DNA of 64,000 nucleotides from contig JAHDIN010000001.1 in assembly GCA_020630775.1 (NCBI GenBank), positions 1-64,000 on the forward strand, given 5' to 3'. Positions 52,601 to 59,687 of this stretch are shown piece by piece. A model generated the notes under the pieces. It had not been told where the DNA came from. It worked only from the letters and a program-made list of their open reading frames with translations, and searched no databases. Source of the DNA: Saprospiraceae bacterium. GTDB taxonomy: Bacteria; Bacteroidota; Bacteroidia; Chitinophagales; Saprospiraceae. Both the position numbers and the translations under genes were made by a program. Positions within the stretch are counted from its first letter, which is position 1. Every line of letters begins with the position of its first letter.

Positions 52601-54011
52601 TCATCATCCATGTGGCTATGAAGTATTCTTATCTTTTTCTGCAGATACTGCTGATAAAAATATTTTATTCGATTGCACAAATTTAGGAGCAAACGATGTG
52701 GACCTTTGGGTTTCTGTTGTAGGTCATGATGGAATTTTAAATCAATCATTCTGTACTTCTTTTATTGATGTTCAAGATAATACAGGCGCTTGTCAAGGCT
52801 TAAGAGAATCTGTTTCTGTCGATGGTTCAGTTTTTACTGAAAACTTCGAATCAATGGAAGATATTGAAGTAATTCTTGATGGTAGTCCGTTAACAACTAT
52901 GACGGATAATGAAGGAGAGTATGCTTTCCCTAATATGCCAACAGGCGGAGAATATGTGATTAATCCATATAGCAATTCATTACCTCTAAATGGTGTATCT
53001 ACTTTTGACTTAATTAAAATCCAACAGCATATAACAGGTTCTGAAGCATTGAGCAGTCCTTATAAAATTATTGCGGCGGATATCAATAATGATAAAAATG
53101 TCACAGCATTAGATCTTATTGAGCTTAGAAAGTTGATACTTGGTGTTTATGATGAATTTCCTAATAATGACTCTTGGAGATTTGTAGATAGAGATTACAG
53201 TTTTGTTGATGTAAATAATCCATTTAATGAATCATTTACAGAGGACTATGAAATACCTTCATTAGATGCAGATATGACTATTGACTTTATCGCAATCAAA
53301 GTCGGTGATGTAAATAATACTGTGACTGTTGAAGCTAAAAGCAATGAGTTAGATAAAAGATCTAATAATTCAATTGCTCTTCTTTCTAAAGTTATTGATT
53401 ACAGAGAAAATCAGAAAATAGAAATACCATTTGTTTTTGATGCTAAAGATATCCGAGGGTATCAATTATCAATGACTTATGATACAGAGAAATTGAATGT
53501 TACTGGATTAAAGAATAATGATGGTACAATGAGTAATGCAAATTATGTTATCAACTCAAATGAAATCTTAATTAGTTGGAACACATTAATACCATCTGAA
53601 GCACAGTTTGTGATTGAGGCTGAAACTAAGGTTCAAGGCAATACATCTAATGTGTTTACAGTAACGAATACTTTATCTAATGAAGTTTATAACTCAAATG
53701 GTATAAAAGGATTTAGTGAATTGAAAATTGGAAATGAAATTCAAAGATCTGAATTTACATTATTCCAAAATCAACCGAATCCATTTACAAATGATACCAA
53801 TGTGAAATTTTACCTACCAGAATCTGATAATATTCAGTTATCTGTAACAGATTTACAAGGTAGAGTAATTCATGCTCATACTGGAAACTATGCTTCTGGA
53901 ATGAATAGCTTGACTATAAACAAAGAGCATATTGGTCAAGCAGGTATTTATCATTTAACGATTACAACAAGTACTAATAAAGAATCAATTAAAATGATTC
54001 TAATTAAATAA
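49671..54011 (+). CDS. Giant cysteine-rich surface protein with inserted C-type lectin-like domain (paralog 3)
   Basis: A 1446-aa exported protein. After the signal region (ending near ERLYSQC) the family N-module appears: LACNGNTQISLDVNCEAEIT to CWGNIHIEDKLGP. A degenerate first W-T motif (RRWTVREWHCNG) precedes the DDGSYDDC to FCCADTG module. Inside that module sits a C-type lectin-like domain (about 478-605): HYYLSNYNITADIAKARAAA, RFWIGAKRFGSGFTWDD, GQPSNDPGEDCVMI, SNEWNDASCFGEWRYVLEI, with the WND-type calcium motif. Then RTWQIVDWCQQDP, a TAYCINGLAVDLM to HPCGY module, a carboxypeptidase-regulatory-like module, a dockerin-like pair (about 1105-1175, ADINNDKNVTALDLIELRK), a cohesin-like module (about 1233-1343) and a T9SS type A tail (about 1363-1446). 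It likely binds glycans at the surface. Confidence 0.88.
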   Translation: MMFMNLKRIASLLSITLVLTVFVSTTERLYSQCSLACNGNTQISLDVNCEAEITADMILNDQATSCMGGSFQVFVEDEYGVIATSPTVTGIYCDKSLKARVVDTNTGNACWGNIHIEDKLGPIATCPDPNIVDMDCADMRLYDGPEFIDNCSGTITPILLSEQIETLCDPNFIKQITRSYTAVDSKGNEAPNVCTVTLRLRRINWDQVLYPDSYEIVNNTFLDCGGDDWDTNNNGYPDPEEVGVPMYETSFMGQLDTIDLYPFPDVYCNTVVTFEDTVLPKIGCTQKIMRRWTVREWHCNGEVTANNVQVIEITDQTGPEIVCGENITVTTNTLLGGGHSSVYGNVSCGSTVSLPVPQTTDNCSSNITIDVLYDGGLTQDYDGSQAITVPMGLSLVQYTAYDECYNSSSCIIHVNVVDNTPPVAVCDQNTVVSLTTGGEAVVPATSFDDGSYDDCKTHCMLVRRMDTGSCDCHQPEFCDLDYVGEFNGSHYYLSNYNITADIAKARAAAYGGGLVVFNTEEEEEYVIDAVRARYQDRFWIGAKRFGSGFTWDDHTAIVDPNWAMGQPSNDPGEDCVMITPSNEWNDASCFGEWRYVLEINDPCGFSRGAKFCCADTGVDQMVVFRIVDIFGNFNECMVNVDVQDKVAPQVVCPPDMTADCDATVDASNLDALFGTASVLDDCGAEIISNPDDQVNQCNVGELTRIFTATDSGGRSSTCKQVITFENDDPFDGTLIRCPSDTTIVGCSAPSDLGPDVLGSPYFPSDPCDLIGVDFDDEVFTFNNQNTDACLKILRTWQIVDWCQQDPYNGLYPTWGCQQVIKISNGVKPVISGCKPEMICTYDSDCEDGFIELIVTATDDCTEESNLSWRYEVFAGQLGLGPDPSLNNPIIVESGEGGMADASGKYPIGTHLIRWTFFDRCGNATTCNQPFTIQNCKAPTAYCINGLAVDLMPVDSDFDGNVDFGMVELWASDFDAGSHHPCGYEVFLSFSADTADKNILFDCTNLGANDVDLWVSVVGHDGILNQSFCTSFIDVQDNTGACQGLRESVSVDGSVFTENFESMEDIEVILDGSPLTTMTDNEGEYAFPNMPTGGEYVINPYSNSLPLNGVSTFDLIKIQQHITGSEALSSPYKIIAADINNDKNVTALDLIELRKLILGVYDEFPNNDSWRFVDRDYSFVDVNNPFNESFTEDYEIPSLDADMTIDFIAIKVGDVNNTVTVEAKSNELDKRSNNSIALLSKVIDYRENQKIEIPFVFDAKDIRGYQLSMTYDTEKLNVTGLKNNDGTMSNANYVINSNEILISWNTLIPSEAQFVIEAETKVQGNTSNVFTVTNTLSNEVYNSNGIKGFSELKIGNEIQRSEFTLFQNQPNPFTNDTNVKFYLPESDNIQLSVTDLQGRVIHAHTGNYASGMNSLTINKEHIGQAGIYHLTITTSTNKESIKMILIK

Positions 54012-54043
54012 AGAAACATAAGAATTACTGTTTTTGGGATGGG

Positions 54044-54080
54044 GCCCCTCTCCGATTTATTGGAGGGGGTCTTTTTTTTT
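54044..54080 (+). terminator. Rho-independent terminator after paralog 3
   Basis: GCCCCTCTCC (54044-54053) pairs with GGAGGGGGTC (54062-54071, with G-U pairing) around GATTTATT, followed by nine or more Ts. The upstream TTTTTGGGATGG matches that before the paralog 2 terminator. Confidence 0.88.
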
Positions 54081-54112
54081 GAACAAAATGCTTGATCTGT
54101 AATTATTCTAAT

Positions 54113-54523
54113 ATGGGAAGAATTATGGGTATTGATTATGGATTAAAGAAGTGTGGCATTGCTGTTACTGATCCACTTCAAATAATTGTAAGCCCCCTTA
54201 AAACAATCAAAACAAGTTCTCTACTTTCTTATTTGAAAATATATTTCGAAACGGAAGAAGTTGATAAAATTGTTTTTGGGTATCCTACGCATAAAGATGG
54301 AAATCCAACTTACGTTGTAGACTTAATTGAAGCATTCAAAACTAAGTTGATATCCGAATTCCCTAATATTCTATTGGATTATCAAGATGAAAATTTCACA
54401 TCTTTGCAAGCTCAAGAAATTATGATTCAAAGTGGATTGTCAAAGAAGCAAAGACAAGATAAAACCAAGCTAGATAAAATAAGCGCGGTATTGATTTTAC
54501 AGAGATATTTAAAACATATTTAA
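54113..54523 (+). CDS. ruvX: Putative Holliday junction resolvase, RuvX/YqgF family
   Basis: A 136-aa RNase H-fold nuclease family member (also linked to 16S rRNA 5'-end processing). The start is ATG 54113, giving MGRIMGIDYGLKKCGIAVTD with the first catalytic Asp; the longer reading from a TTG at 54092 has no family support. Other motifs: KIVFGYPTHKDGNPTYVVD, DYQDENFTSLQAQEIM, and the C-terminal KLDKISAVLILQRYL with the last acidic residue. Length is normal. It is followed 1 bp later by def, so the two are probably co-transcribed. Confidence 0.93.
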   Translation: MGRIMGIDYGLKKCGIAVTDPLQIIVSPLKTIKTSSLLSYLKIYFETEEVDKIVFGYPTHKDGNPTYVVDLIEAFKTKLISEFPNILLDYQDENFTSLQAQEIMIQSGLSKKQRQDKTKLDKISAVLILQRYLKHI

Positions 54524-54524
54524 A

Positions 54525-55085
54525 ATGATTATTCCAATTTATGCATATGGTCATAAAGTGCTCAAGAAAAGAGCTGACGAAATAGATGATACATATGAAG
54601 GGCTAGATGAATTAATTCAGAATATGTGGGATACTATGTATAACGCAATGGGTGTAGGCTTGGCTGCTCCTCAGATTGGAAAATCATTAAGACTTTTTTT
54701 AGTAGATACAAAGCAATTTGAAGAGGATGAAAAAGATTTGGTCGGCATAAAGAAAGTATTTATAAATCCAATCATTAATGAAGAGTTTGGTGTTGACTTT
54801 TCTTATGAAGAAGGTTGTTTAAGCATTCCTGATATAAGAGGTGATGTGACTAGACTGGATCATATTAATATCACCTATTTAGATGAAAACTTTAAGACAC
54901 ATACTGAAGAATATAATGGTATTAATGCACGTGTAATTCAACACGAATATGATCATATAGAAGGAAAACTATTTACTGAAAAATTACCGCCACTAAAAAA
55001 ACGTCTGATTAAAAGAAAATTAGAAAGTATTAAAAAAGGTCAAATTAAAATAAATTATAGAATGCGATTTCCTTTGTTGAAATAA
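54525..55085 (+). CDS. def: Peptide deformylase
   Basis: A 186-aa metalloenzyme that removes the formyl group from nascent proteins. All three motifs are present: GVGLAAPQIGKSLRLF (motif 1), EEGCLSIPDIRGDVTR (motif 2, metal Cys) and VIQHEYDHIEGKLFTE (motif 3, HExxH). The C-terminal extension KKRLIKRKLESIKKGQIKIN is normal for Bacteroidota. It starts 1 bp after the ruvX stop and ends directly against the stop of the convergent rnhA gene, with no intergenic DNA. Confidence 0.97.
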   Translation: MIIPIYAYGHKVLKKRADEIDDTYEGLDELIQNMWDTMYNAMGVGLAAPQIGKSLRLFLVDTKQFEEDEKDLVGIKKVFINPIINEEFGVDFSYEEGCLSIPDIRGDVTRLDHINITYLDENFKTHTEEYNGINARVIQHEYDHIEGKLFTEKLPPLKKRLIKRKLESIKKGQIKINYRMRFPLLK

Positions 55086-55730
55086 TTACTTTCTACCAAA
55101 ATCAGCTGGTATTTCTCCCCATCTTTCTGTGTCCCATTTTAAAATCTTGGTTTTGTAATCATTATTTTTTAACCAGCTTTCTCCTCTTTTTATGAGGTCG
55201 AACAATATTTTATTGGAAGCTGTTTGCTTCATAGTTGTTTTTACAAACTTATTTCTTACCCAAGCCATTGCAGTTCGTGAGTCAGAATAAACAACTTTTT
55301 GTGTATCATTATTTTTCTTGAGATAGGCTAAAGCATGTACCAAAGCTAAAAATTCACCGACATTATTTGTTCCACCTTGGAAGGGGCCCATTTTAAAAAT
55401 CTCTTCTTTTGTCATCGTATCTACACCTTGATATTCCATCAATTTAGTACTTGAGCTACATGCAGCATCAACGCTTATGCTATCTGCAATTATTTCTTCA
55501 GCAAAGTCGAGATAGGTTGGTTTACTTTTTCTAGGGCCTTTTTGTTTTATAATATGCTCTTTAGCACTTTCATTGAAGGCTAATTGTGCAGCTTCTAAGC
55601 TTTTAAACGATTTATATTGTGCATTAGGAAAACCAGCTACCTGTAATTGACAATCTTTCCAATTGTCATATATCCCAGGGTTTTGGCCTACCCAAACTAC
55701 ATAATATTTAATTTTGTTCTTTTTTGACAT
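55086..55730 (-). CDS. rnhA: Ribonuclease H1 with viroplasmin-like N-terminal domain
   Basis: A 214-aa enzyme that cleaves the RNA strand of RNA-DNA hybrids. The N-terminal viroplasmin/hybrid-binding domain is YYVVWVGQNPGIYDNWKDCQ through KSFKSLEAAQLAFNE (about 8-55). The RNase H domain (about 75-214) has catalytic residues in SISVDAACSSSTK (Asp), TNNVGEFLALVHAL (Glu), VVYSDSRTAMAWV (Asp), and a C-terminal WGEIPADFGRK with the last Asp. This architecture is usual for type 1 RNase H of Bacteroidota and Firmicutes. It is divergent from tatD with a 6-bp gap and convergent with def with none. Confidence 0.94.
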   Translation of the reverse strand: MSKKNKIKYYVVWVGQNPGIYDNWKDCQLQVAGFPNAQYKSFKSLEAAQLAFNESAKEHIIKQKGPRKSKPTYLDFAEEIIADSISVDAACSSSTKLMEYQGVDTMTKEEIFKMGPFQGGTNNVGEFLALVHALAYLKKNNDTQKVVYSDSRTAMAWVRNKFVKTTMKQTASNKILFDLIKRGESWLKNNDYKTKILKWDTERWGEIPADFGRK

Positions 55731-55736
55731 TCAGTT

Positions 55737-56507
55737 ATGTATATAGATACTCACGCACACCTTTACTTAGAACAATTCGATAAGGATATTGATGAAATTA
55801 TGCTCAATGCCCAGTCTGCTCAGGTAGGAAAGGTTTTTCTTCCAAATATAGATAGATCTTCTATCGATAGTTTACTGAATTTATCAAACAACTATCCTAA
55901 TCAATGTTATCCTATGATAGGGTTACATCCATGTTCTGTAAATGCTGAATATGAGATTGAGTTAGATTATATGTATAAGCTCTTGAAGGAAAAGAAGTTT
56001 TATGGAGTTGGAGAAACAGGCATCGATTTATATTGGGATAAATCATTTAAAAAAGAACAAATTAATTCATTTAAACGCCAAATTGAATGGGCAAAAGAAT
56101 TTGATTTACCTGTAATTATTCATTCAAGAGATGCTTTAGACCTTACAATTGAAATAATCGAATCTGCTCAAGATGGAAATTTAAAAGGCATATTTCATTG
56201 TTTTAATGGTACAATTGAACAATGTCAAAAAATTGTGGATAAAAACTTTATGATGGGAATTGGCGGAATTGTGACCTACAAAAATGCCAAACTTGATGAA
56301 ATGATAAAATATTTACCATTAGATGCCCTCTTGTTGGAAACTGATGCGCCTTATTTATCACCAGTTCCTTATAGAGGTAAGAGAAATGAAAGTGCTTATA
56401 TTCCATTAATAGCTCAAAAAATTGCCGATGTAAAATCAATCTCTAAAGAGCAAATTATGGAGATAACAAGCGCAAATGCCCTGAAACTGTTCAATGTAGA
56501 CGCCTAA
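55737..56507 (+). CDS. TatD family metal-dependent hydrolase
   Basis: A 256-aa TIM-barrel metallohydrolase (TatD-type deoxyribonuclease family). Metal ligands are in MYIDTHAHLYLEQF (HxH), FYGVGETGIDLYWD (Glu), LPVIIHSRDA (His), KGIFHCFNGT (His) and ALLLETDAPYLSPV (Asp). Length and motif order are standard, including the C-terminal QIMEITSANALKLFNVDA. It may act in DNA quality control. It starts 6 bp from the divergent rnhA start, so both promoters must lie inside the opposite coding region or share a minimal site. tRNA-Ser follows 24 bp downstream. Confidence 0.95.
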   Translation: MYIDTHAHLYLEQFDKDIDEIMLNAQSAQVGKVFLPNIDRSSIDSLLNLSNNYPNQCYPMIGLHPCSVNAEYEIELDYMYKLLKEKKFYGVGETGIDLYWDKSFKKEQINSFKRQIEWAKEFDLPVIIHSRDALDLTIEIIESAQDGNLKGIFHCFNGTIEQCQKIVDKNFMMGIGGIVTYKNAKLDEMIKYLPLDALLLETDAPYLSPVPYRGKRNESAYIPLIAQKIADVKSISKEQIMEITSANALKLFNVDA

Positions 56508-56531
56508 ATTCCTTAATTTTGGCGCTGTTTC

Positions 56532-56619
56532 GGAGAGTTGGCCGAGTGGTCGAAGGCGCACGCCTGGAAAGTGTGTATACTCCAAAAGGGTATCAAGGGT
56601 TCGAATCCCTTACTCTCCG
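56532..56619 (+). tRNA. tRNA-Ser (anticodon GGA)
   Basis: An 88-nt class II tRNA. Acceptor GGAGAGT (56532-56538) pairs with ACTCTCC (56612-56618), discriminator G at 56619. The D arm has GCCG/AGTGGTCGAA/GGC; the anticodon arm CACGC-CTGGAAA-GTGTG gives anticodon GGA (Ser, UCC/UCU codons). A long variable arm (TACTCC-AAAA-GGGTA) is typical of serine tRNA. The T arm is AAGGG-TTCGAAT-CCCTT. The 3' CCA is not encoded. Confidence 0.97.
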
Positions 56620-56827
56620 CTACTAATTTTACTTCTCTATTTATCCCAAACACCATTTCCCTTTCTTTACTCATCCTGTTATATAAAAGAAATTCATATT
56701 AGAAATACCATGACAAAGGGGTATAAAATATGGTATACAGAATTATACAACTTTTACAAATATTTCTATTTTAGGGTTTTGAACCAATTTTATATTTAAG
56801 ACTTACTGAAAAGAAAAAATCATCGTC

Positions 56828-57559
56828 ATGCGAAAAATCATTTTTACATGTTTTCTTATCGTCGGATTCTGCTTATTAGGCGTTACTGACATTTTAGCTC
56901 AAGAAAGTGCTTCATCAGGTGAAGCAGGAATGTTCCAAGGATTGAAGGAGAAATTCATCGAGGGAGATTGGAAATTCATGAGTTTGGTACTTGTTACCTT
57001 GATTTTAGGTTTGGCATTTTGTATAGAAAGAATTATTACTCTAAACATTGCCACTACTAATACATCAAAACTCCTATCCAGAATTGATGAAAGATTAGCT
57101 GATAATGATTTGAGCGGCGCTCAAGAAATCGCTAGATCTACTCCTGGGCCAACAGCAAGTGTACTTTATGAAGGCTTAAGAAATGCTCATAATGGACCTG
57201 AAGCTGTTGAAAAAGCAATCGTCTCGTACGGTTCGGTACAAATGGGCCTTTTGGAAAAAGGACTTGTTTGGATTTCATTATTTATTGCAATTGCTCCCAT
57301 GTTAGGATTTATGGGTACGGTTATCGGTATGATCGAGGCATTCGATAGAATCCAAGCTGCAGGAGACCTTTCTCCATCAGTTGTTGCAGGTGGTATTAAA
57401 ATAGCCTTATTGACAACGGTATTTGGTTTGATCGTGGCAATTATCCTTCAAATTTTTTACAACTATATTGTATCTAAAATCGATGGCATCGTTAATAAAA
57501 TGGAAGAATCTTCTATTGGATTAGTTGATGTAATGTCTAAGAACGGATTATTCAAATAA
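56828..57559 (+). CDS. exbB: MotA/TolQ/ExbB proton channel family protein
   Basis: A 243-aa inner-membrane proton-channel subunit for an Exb/Tol-type energy-transducing complex. It has a cleavable-signal-like first segment (IIFTCFLIVGFCLLG, ending near ILAQES), a helix at about 52-75 (MSLVLVTLILGLAFCIERII), and two C-terminal helices containing LGFMGTVIGMIEAFDRIQAA and IKIALLTTVFGLIVAIILQI, the family signature. It would use proton motive force to drive outer-membrane transport via TonB or related partners. First gene of a four-gene run with spacings of 30, 6 and 6 bp; about 200 bp after tRNA-Ser carry its promoter. Confidence 0.94.
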   Translation: MRKIIFTCFLIVGFCLLGVTDILAQESASSGEAGMFQGLKEKFIEGDWKFMSLVLVTLILGLAFCIERIITLNIATTNTSKLLSRIDERLADNDLSGAQEIARSTPGPTASVLYEGLRNAHNGPEAVEKAIVSYGSVQMGLLEKGLVWISLFIAIAPMLGFMGTVIGMIEAFDRIQAAGDLSPSVVAGGIKIALLTTVFGLIVAIILQIFYNYIVSKIDGIVNKMEESSIGLVDVMSKNGLFK

Positions 57560-57589
57560 TTGATTTTATAAATATTTAATTAACACATT

Positions 57590-58099
57590 ATGAAATCGTT
57601 ATTTACGTTTTTTACAAAATATGGTCAAGGAGGCGCATTGTTGCTAGGGTTGATTTTTGTAGCAATCGTGTTCTTCTCAATCTTTTCTGGATTGAAAGGG
57701 GCAGGATATGAAACAAGTACTGATTTGGTGCAGATCCTGCAATCAGAGAACAATACACAAGACTTTAATTTCTTTAATCCTACTGCGGTTATTCCAGTAA
57801 TATTAATAGGATTTGGATTCTTTTTGATAGCCTTTTTCTTACTCACGGACATTATTAGAGATCCAAAAGGTTCAATGAAGCTTTTAATTGGATTATTTAT
57901 AGTTGGTGTTTTAATGTTTGTCTTTTATTCTACTTCTGTTTCAGAAACGAGTGGAAGCATCTTCGAGAAAATGCAAGAATTTGACGTATCAGAAAATGCC
58001 AGTAAACTCATAAGTGGTGGCATAAAAACTTCAGTTTTATTAGCTGTTTTGTCATTCGCAGGTATTGTCCTAATGGAAATTTGGAACCTTTTTAAATAA
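57590..58099 (+). CDS. Membrane protein in exbB-exbD operon, uncharacterised
   Basis: A 169-aa protein with four predicted membrane helices (about 15-35, 65-85, 96-116 and 145-165) separated by short polar loops (KGAGYETSTDLVQILQSENN, SVSETSGSIFEKMQEFDVSE). It is not an ExbB or ExbD paralog and I do not know a family name. A small membrane protein at this position between exbB and exbD recurs in Bacteroidota operons, suggesting an accessory subunit of the complex. It lies 30 bp after exbB and 6 bp before exbD. Confidence 0.8.
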   Translation: MKSLFTFFTKYGQGGALLLGLIFVAIVFFSIFSGLKGAGYETSTDLVQILQSENNTQDFNFFNPTAVIPVILIGFGFFLIAFFLLTDIIRDPKGSMKLLIGLFIVGVLMFVFYSTSVSETSGSIFEKMQEFDVSENASKLISGGIKTSVLLAVLSFAGIVLMEIWNLFK

Positions 58100-58105
58100 T
58101 TAACT

Positions 58106-58654
58106 ATGGCTGGAAAAAGAGAAAGAAAAGCACCAGAAGTTAATGCAGGTTCAATGGCGGACATTGCATTTCTTTTGCTCATATTTTTCTTAGTAACAAC
58201 CACAATCGTAGTAGATAAAGGAGTTTTGGTAAAATTACCACCTTGGTCAAATGAGCCACCTCCTGAAATGAAACTTAATTCAAGAAATGTCTACTCTGTA
58301 TTGGTTAATGCTAATAATGAGCTTTTAGTTAGAGGTGAACCAAAAGCAATTAAAGATCTTAGAGCTGATACCAAGGAATTCATTATGAATCCTAGTAAGA
58401 AGGAAAATATGGCTGAAAAGCCAACAAAAGCAATTATTTCTCTTAAAAATGATAGAGGTACTGCTTACAAGACTTACTTAGAAGTTTATAATGAATTAAA
58501 GGCGGCCTATAACGAACTAAGAGATGAGGAGGCAAGAAAAAGACATGGCAAGCCGTTCGAATTTTTAGATAGAGCATTGCAAAAGGAAATTCGAGCGGAT
58601 ATTCCTTTGGTAATATCTGAAGCTGAGCCAACTAACTTTGGAGAAGAAAACTAA
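58106..58654 (+). CDS. exbD: ExbD/TolR biopolymer transport protein (first copy)
   Basis: A 182-aa protein with a short basic cytoplasmic start, one membrane helix carrying the essential Asp (NAGSMADIAFLLLIFFLVTT) and a periplasmic domain (VVDKGVLVKLPPWSNEPPPE, then VYSVLVNANNELLVRGEPKA and TKAIISLKNDRGTAYKTYLE). It would form the stator with ExbB and couple proton flow to movement of a periplasmic partner. Periplasmic length is somewhat above typical ExbD (about 140 aa), with a Lys/Glu-rich insertion. A second, different exbD follows after 6 bp. Confidence 0.94.
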   Translation: MAGKRERKAPEVNAGSMADIAFLLLIFFLVTTTIVVDKGVLVKLPPWSNEPPPEMKLNSRNVYSVLVNANNELLVRGEPKAIKDLRADTKEFIMNPSKKENMAEKPTKAIISLKNDRGTAYKTYLEVYNELKAAYNELRDEEARKRHGKPFEFLDRALQKEIRADIPLVISEAEPTNFGEEN

Positions 58655-58660
58655 ATAATT

Positions 58661-59128
58661 ATGGGAAAGTTTACTAAAAAAAGAGGCAAATCAAATCCTG
58701 AGGTTTCAACAGCCTCATTGCCGGATATCATATTCATGTTATTATTCTTTTTCATGGTTGTTACAGTACTAAGAGATGCTGATGAGAAAGTAAAGCAAAA
58801 TGTGCCTTCAGCTACGGAATTAACCAAATTGGAGAAAAAGTCTCTAGTTAACTACTTAAGAATAGGTAAACCATTACCTAAATATCAAGCAGTGTATGGT
58901 ACAAAGCCGCAATTGCAGTTAGGAGATAAAATTGCAAGCATGGAAGATATTCCATTATTTATCGAAAATCACAGAGCAAAGGTGAATGAAGCAGAAATAC
59001 CTAAAGTAATATCCTCCTTGAAAATTGATGGAGACGTAACTATGGGTATTGTAACTGATGTAAAGACCAAATTAAGAAAGTCAGGACAGCTAAAAGTGAA
59101 TTATTCAGCTAAGCCAAGAGCTGATTAA
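58661..59128 (+). CDS. ExbD/TolR biopolymer transport protein (second copy)
   Basis: A 155-aa ExbD paralog. The membrane helix has the proton-path Asp (TASLPDIIFMLLFFFMVVTV), the cytoplasmic start is strongly basic (MGKFTKKRGKSNP), and the periplasmic domain ends with GDVTMGIVTDVKTKLRKSG. It is well diverged from the first copy. Two ExbD-type proteins could give a heteromeric stator with ExbB, a usual arrangement in Bacteroidota. Last gene of the operon; a terminator lies about 30 bp downstream. Confidence 0.93.
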   Translation: MGKFTKKRGKSNPEVSTASLPDIIFMLLFFFMVVTVLRDADEKVKQNVPSATELTKLEKKSLVNYLRIGKPLPKYQAVYGTKPQLQLGDKIASMEDIPLFIENHRAKVNEAEIPKVISSLKIDGDVTMGIVTDVKTKLRKSGQLKVNYSAKPRAD

Positions 59129-59159
59129 ATAGTTCATTAATCGTCTACAGAAATATTAA

Positions 59160-59194
59160 AATCCTCAATCATACTTTGATTGGGGATTTTTTTT
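59160..59194 (+). terminator. Rho-independent terminator of the exb operon
   Basis: A 12-bp stem with one G-U pair (AATCCTCAATCA 59160-59171, TGATTGGGGATT 59177-59188), loop TACTT, and eight Ts at 59187-59194. It ends at the stop codon of the convergent DUF4293 gene and may serve that gene too. Confidence 0.9.
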
Positions 59195-59615
59195 ATCGAA
59201 GTCTATCCATAGATTTAACAATCTTGTCATCTTTATTTATAAACCCGAAAGCAAGCACACATAAAATTCCAGTAATAACAGGAAGTACGAAGCCGGCAGC
59301 ATATGAATGTTCTACCCCTTTAAAAGTTGACATCTTTCCAAATACAAAGCCTAATGAAGCCATAGCACACATTAATGGAAGGAGCGCTATTGACTTCTGC
59401 AGTTTTCTGTTGTTAAATAGAAATATTGTAATCAATGAAAGTACAATTGCAGCAATAGTAAGAACTAGCAAAAAAGTATGATCTTGAATATTAAACTGTT
59501 TGTCTTCAAAATAAGGACTTGCCGCCTCCTGAGAGCTTAAATAAGGCAATTTAAATAGACCACCCATACATGCAGCTGCTAGCAATAGAAATACACTTTG
59601 AATTCTTTGTATCAT
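59193..59615 (-). CDS. DUF4293 family membrane protein
   Basis: A 140-aa protein with four membrane helices: MIQRIQSVFLLLAAACMGGL at the start (the family hallmark), then about 47-67 (FLLVLTIAAIVLSLITIFLF), about 75-92 and about 104-125. The C-terminus is short and charged (NKDDKIVKSMDRLR). The family is restricted largely to Bacteroidota and its function is unknown. It is convergent with the exb operon and divergent from the flavoprotein gene; the upstream 70 bp presumably hold both promoters. Confidence 0.88.
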   Translation of the reverse strand: MIQRIQSVFLLLAAACMGGLFKLPYLSSQEAASPYFEDKQFNIQDHTFLLVLTIAAIVLSLITIFLFNNRKLQKSIALLPLMCAMASLGFVFGKMSTFKGVEHSYAAGFVLPVITGILCVLAFGFINKDDKIVKSMDRLR

Positions 59616-59687
59616 TATATGTTACTTTAAAATTGATTACGAATTTCAAAGATAATTAACTTCATAATTATTCATTAGTTGAGTCTT

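Noticed and set aside
56828-59128. GldL/GldM gliding motor genes
   Set aside because: The proteins match ExbB and ExbD signatures, and GldK/GldN-type neighbours are absent.
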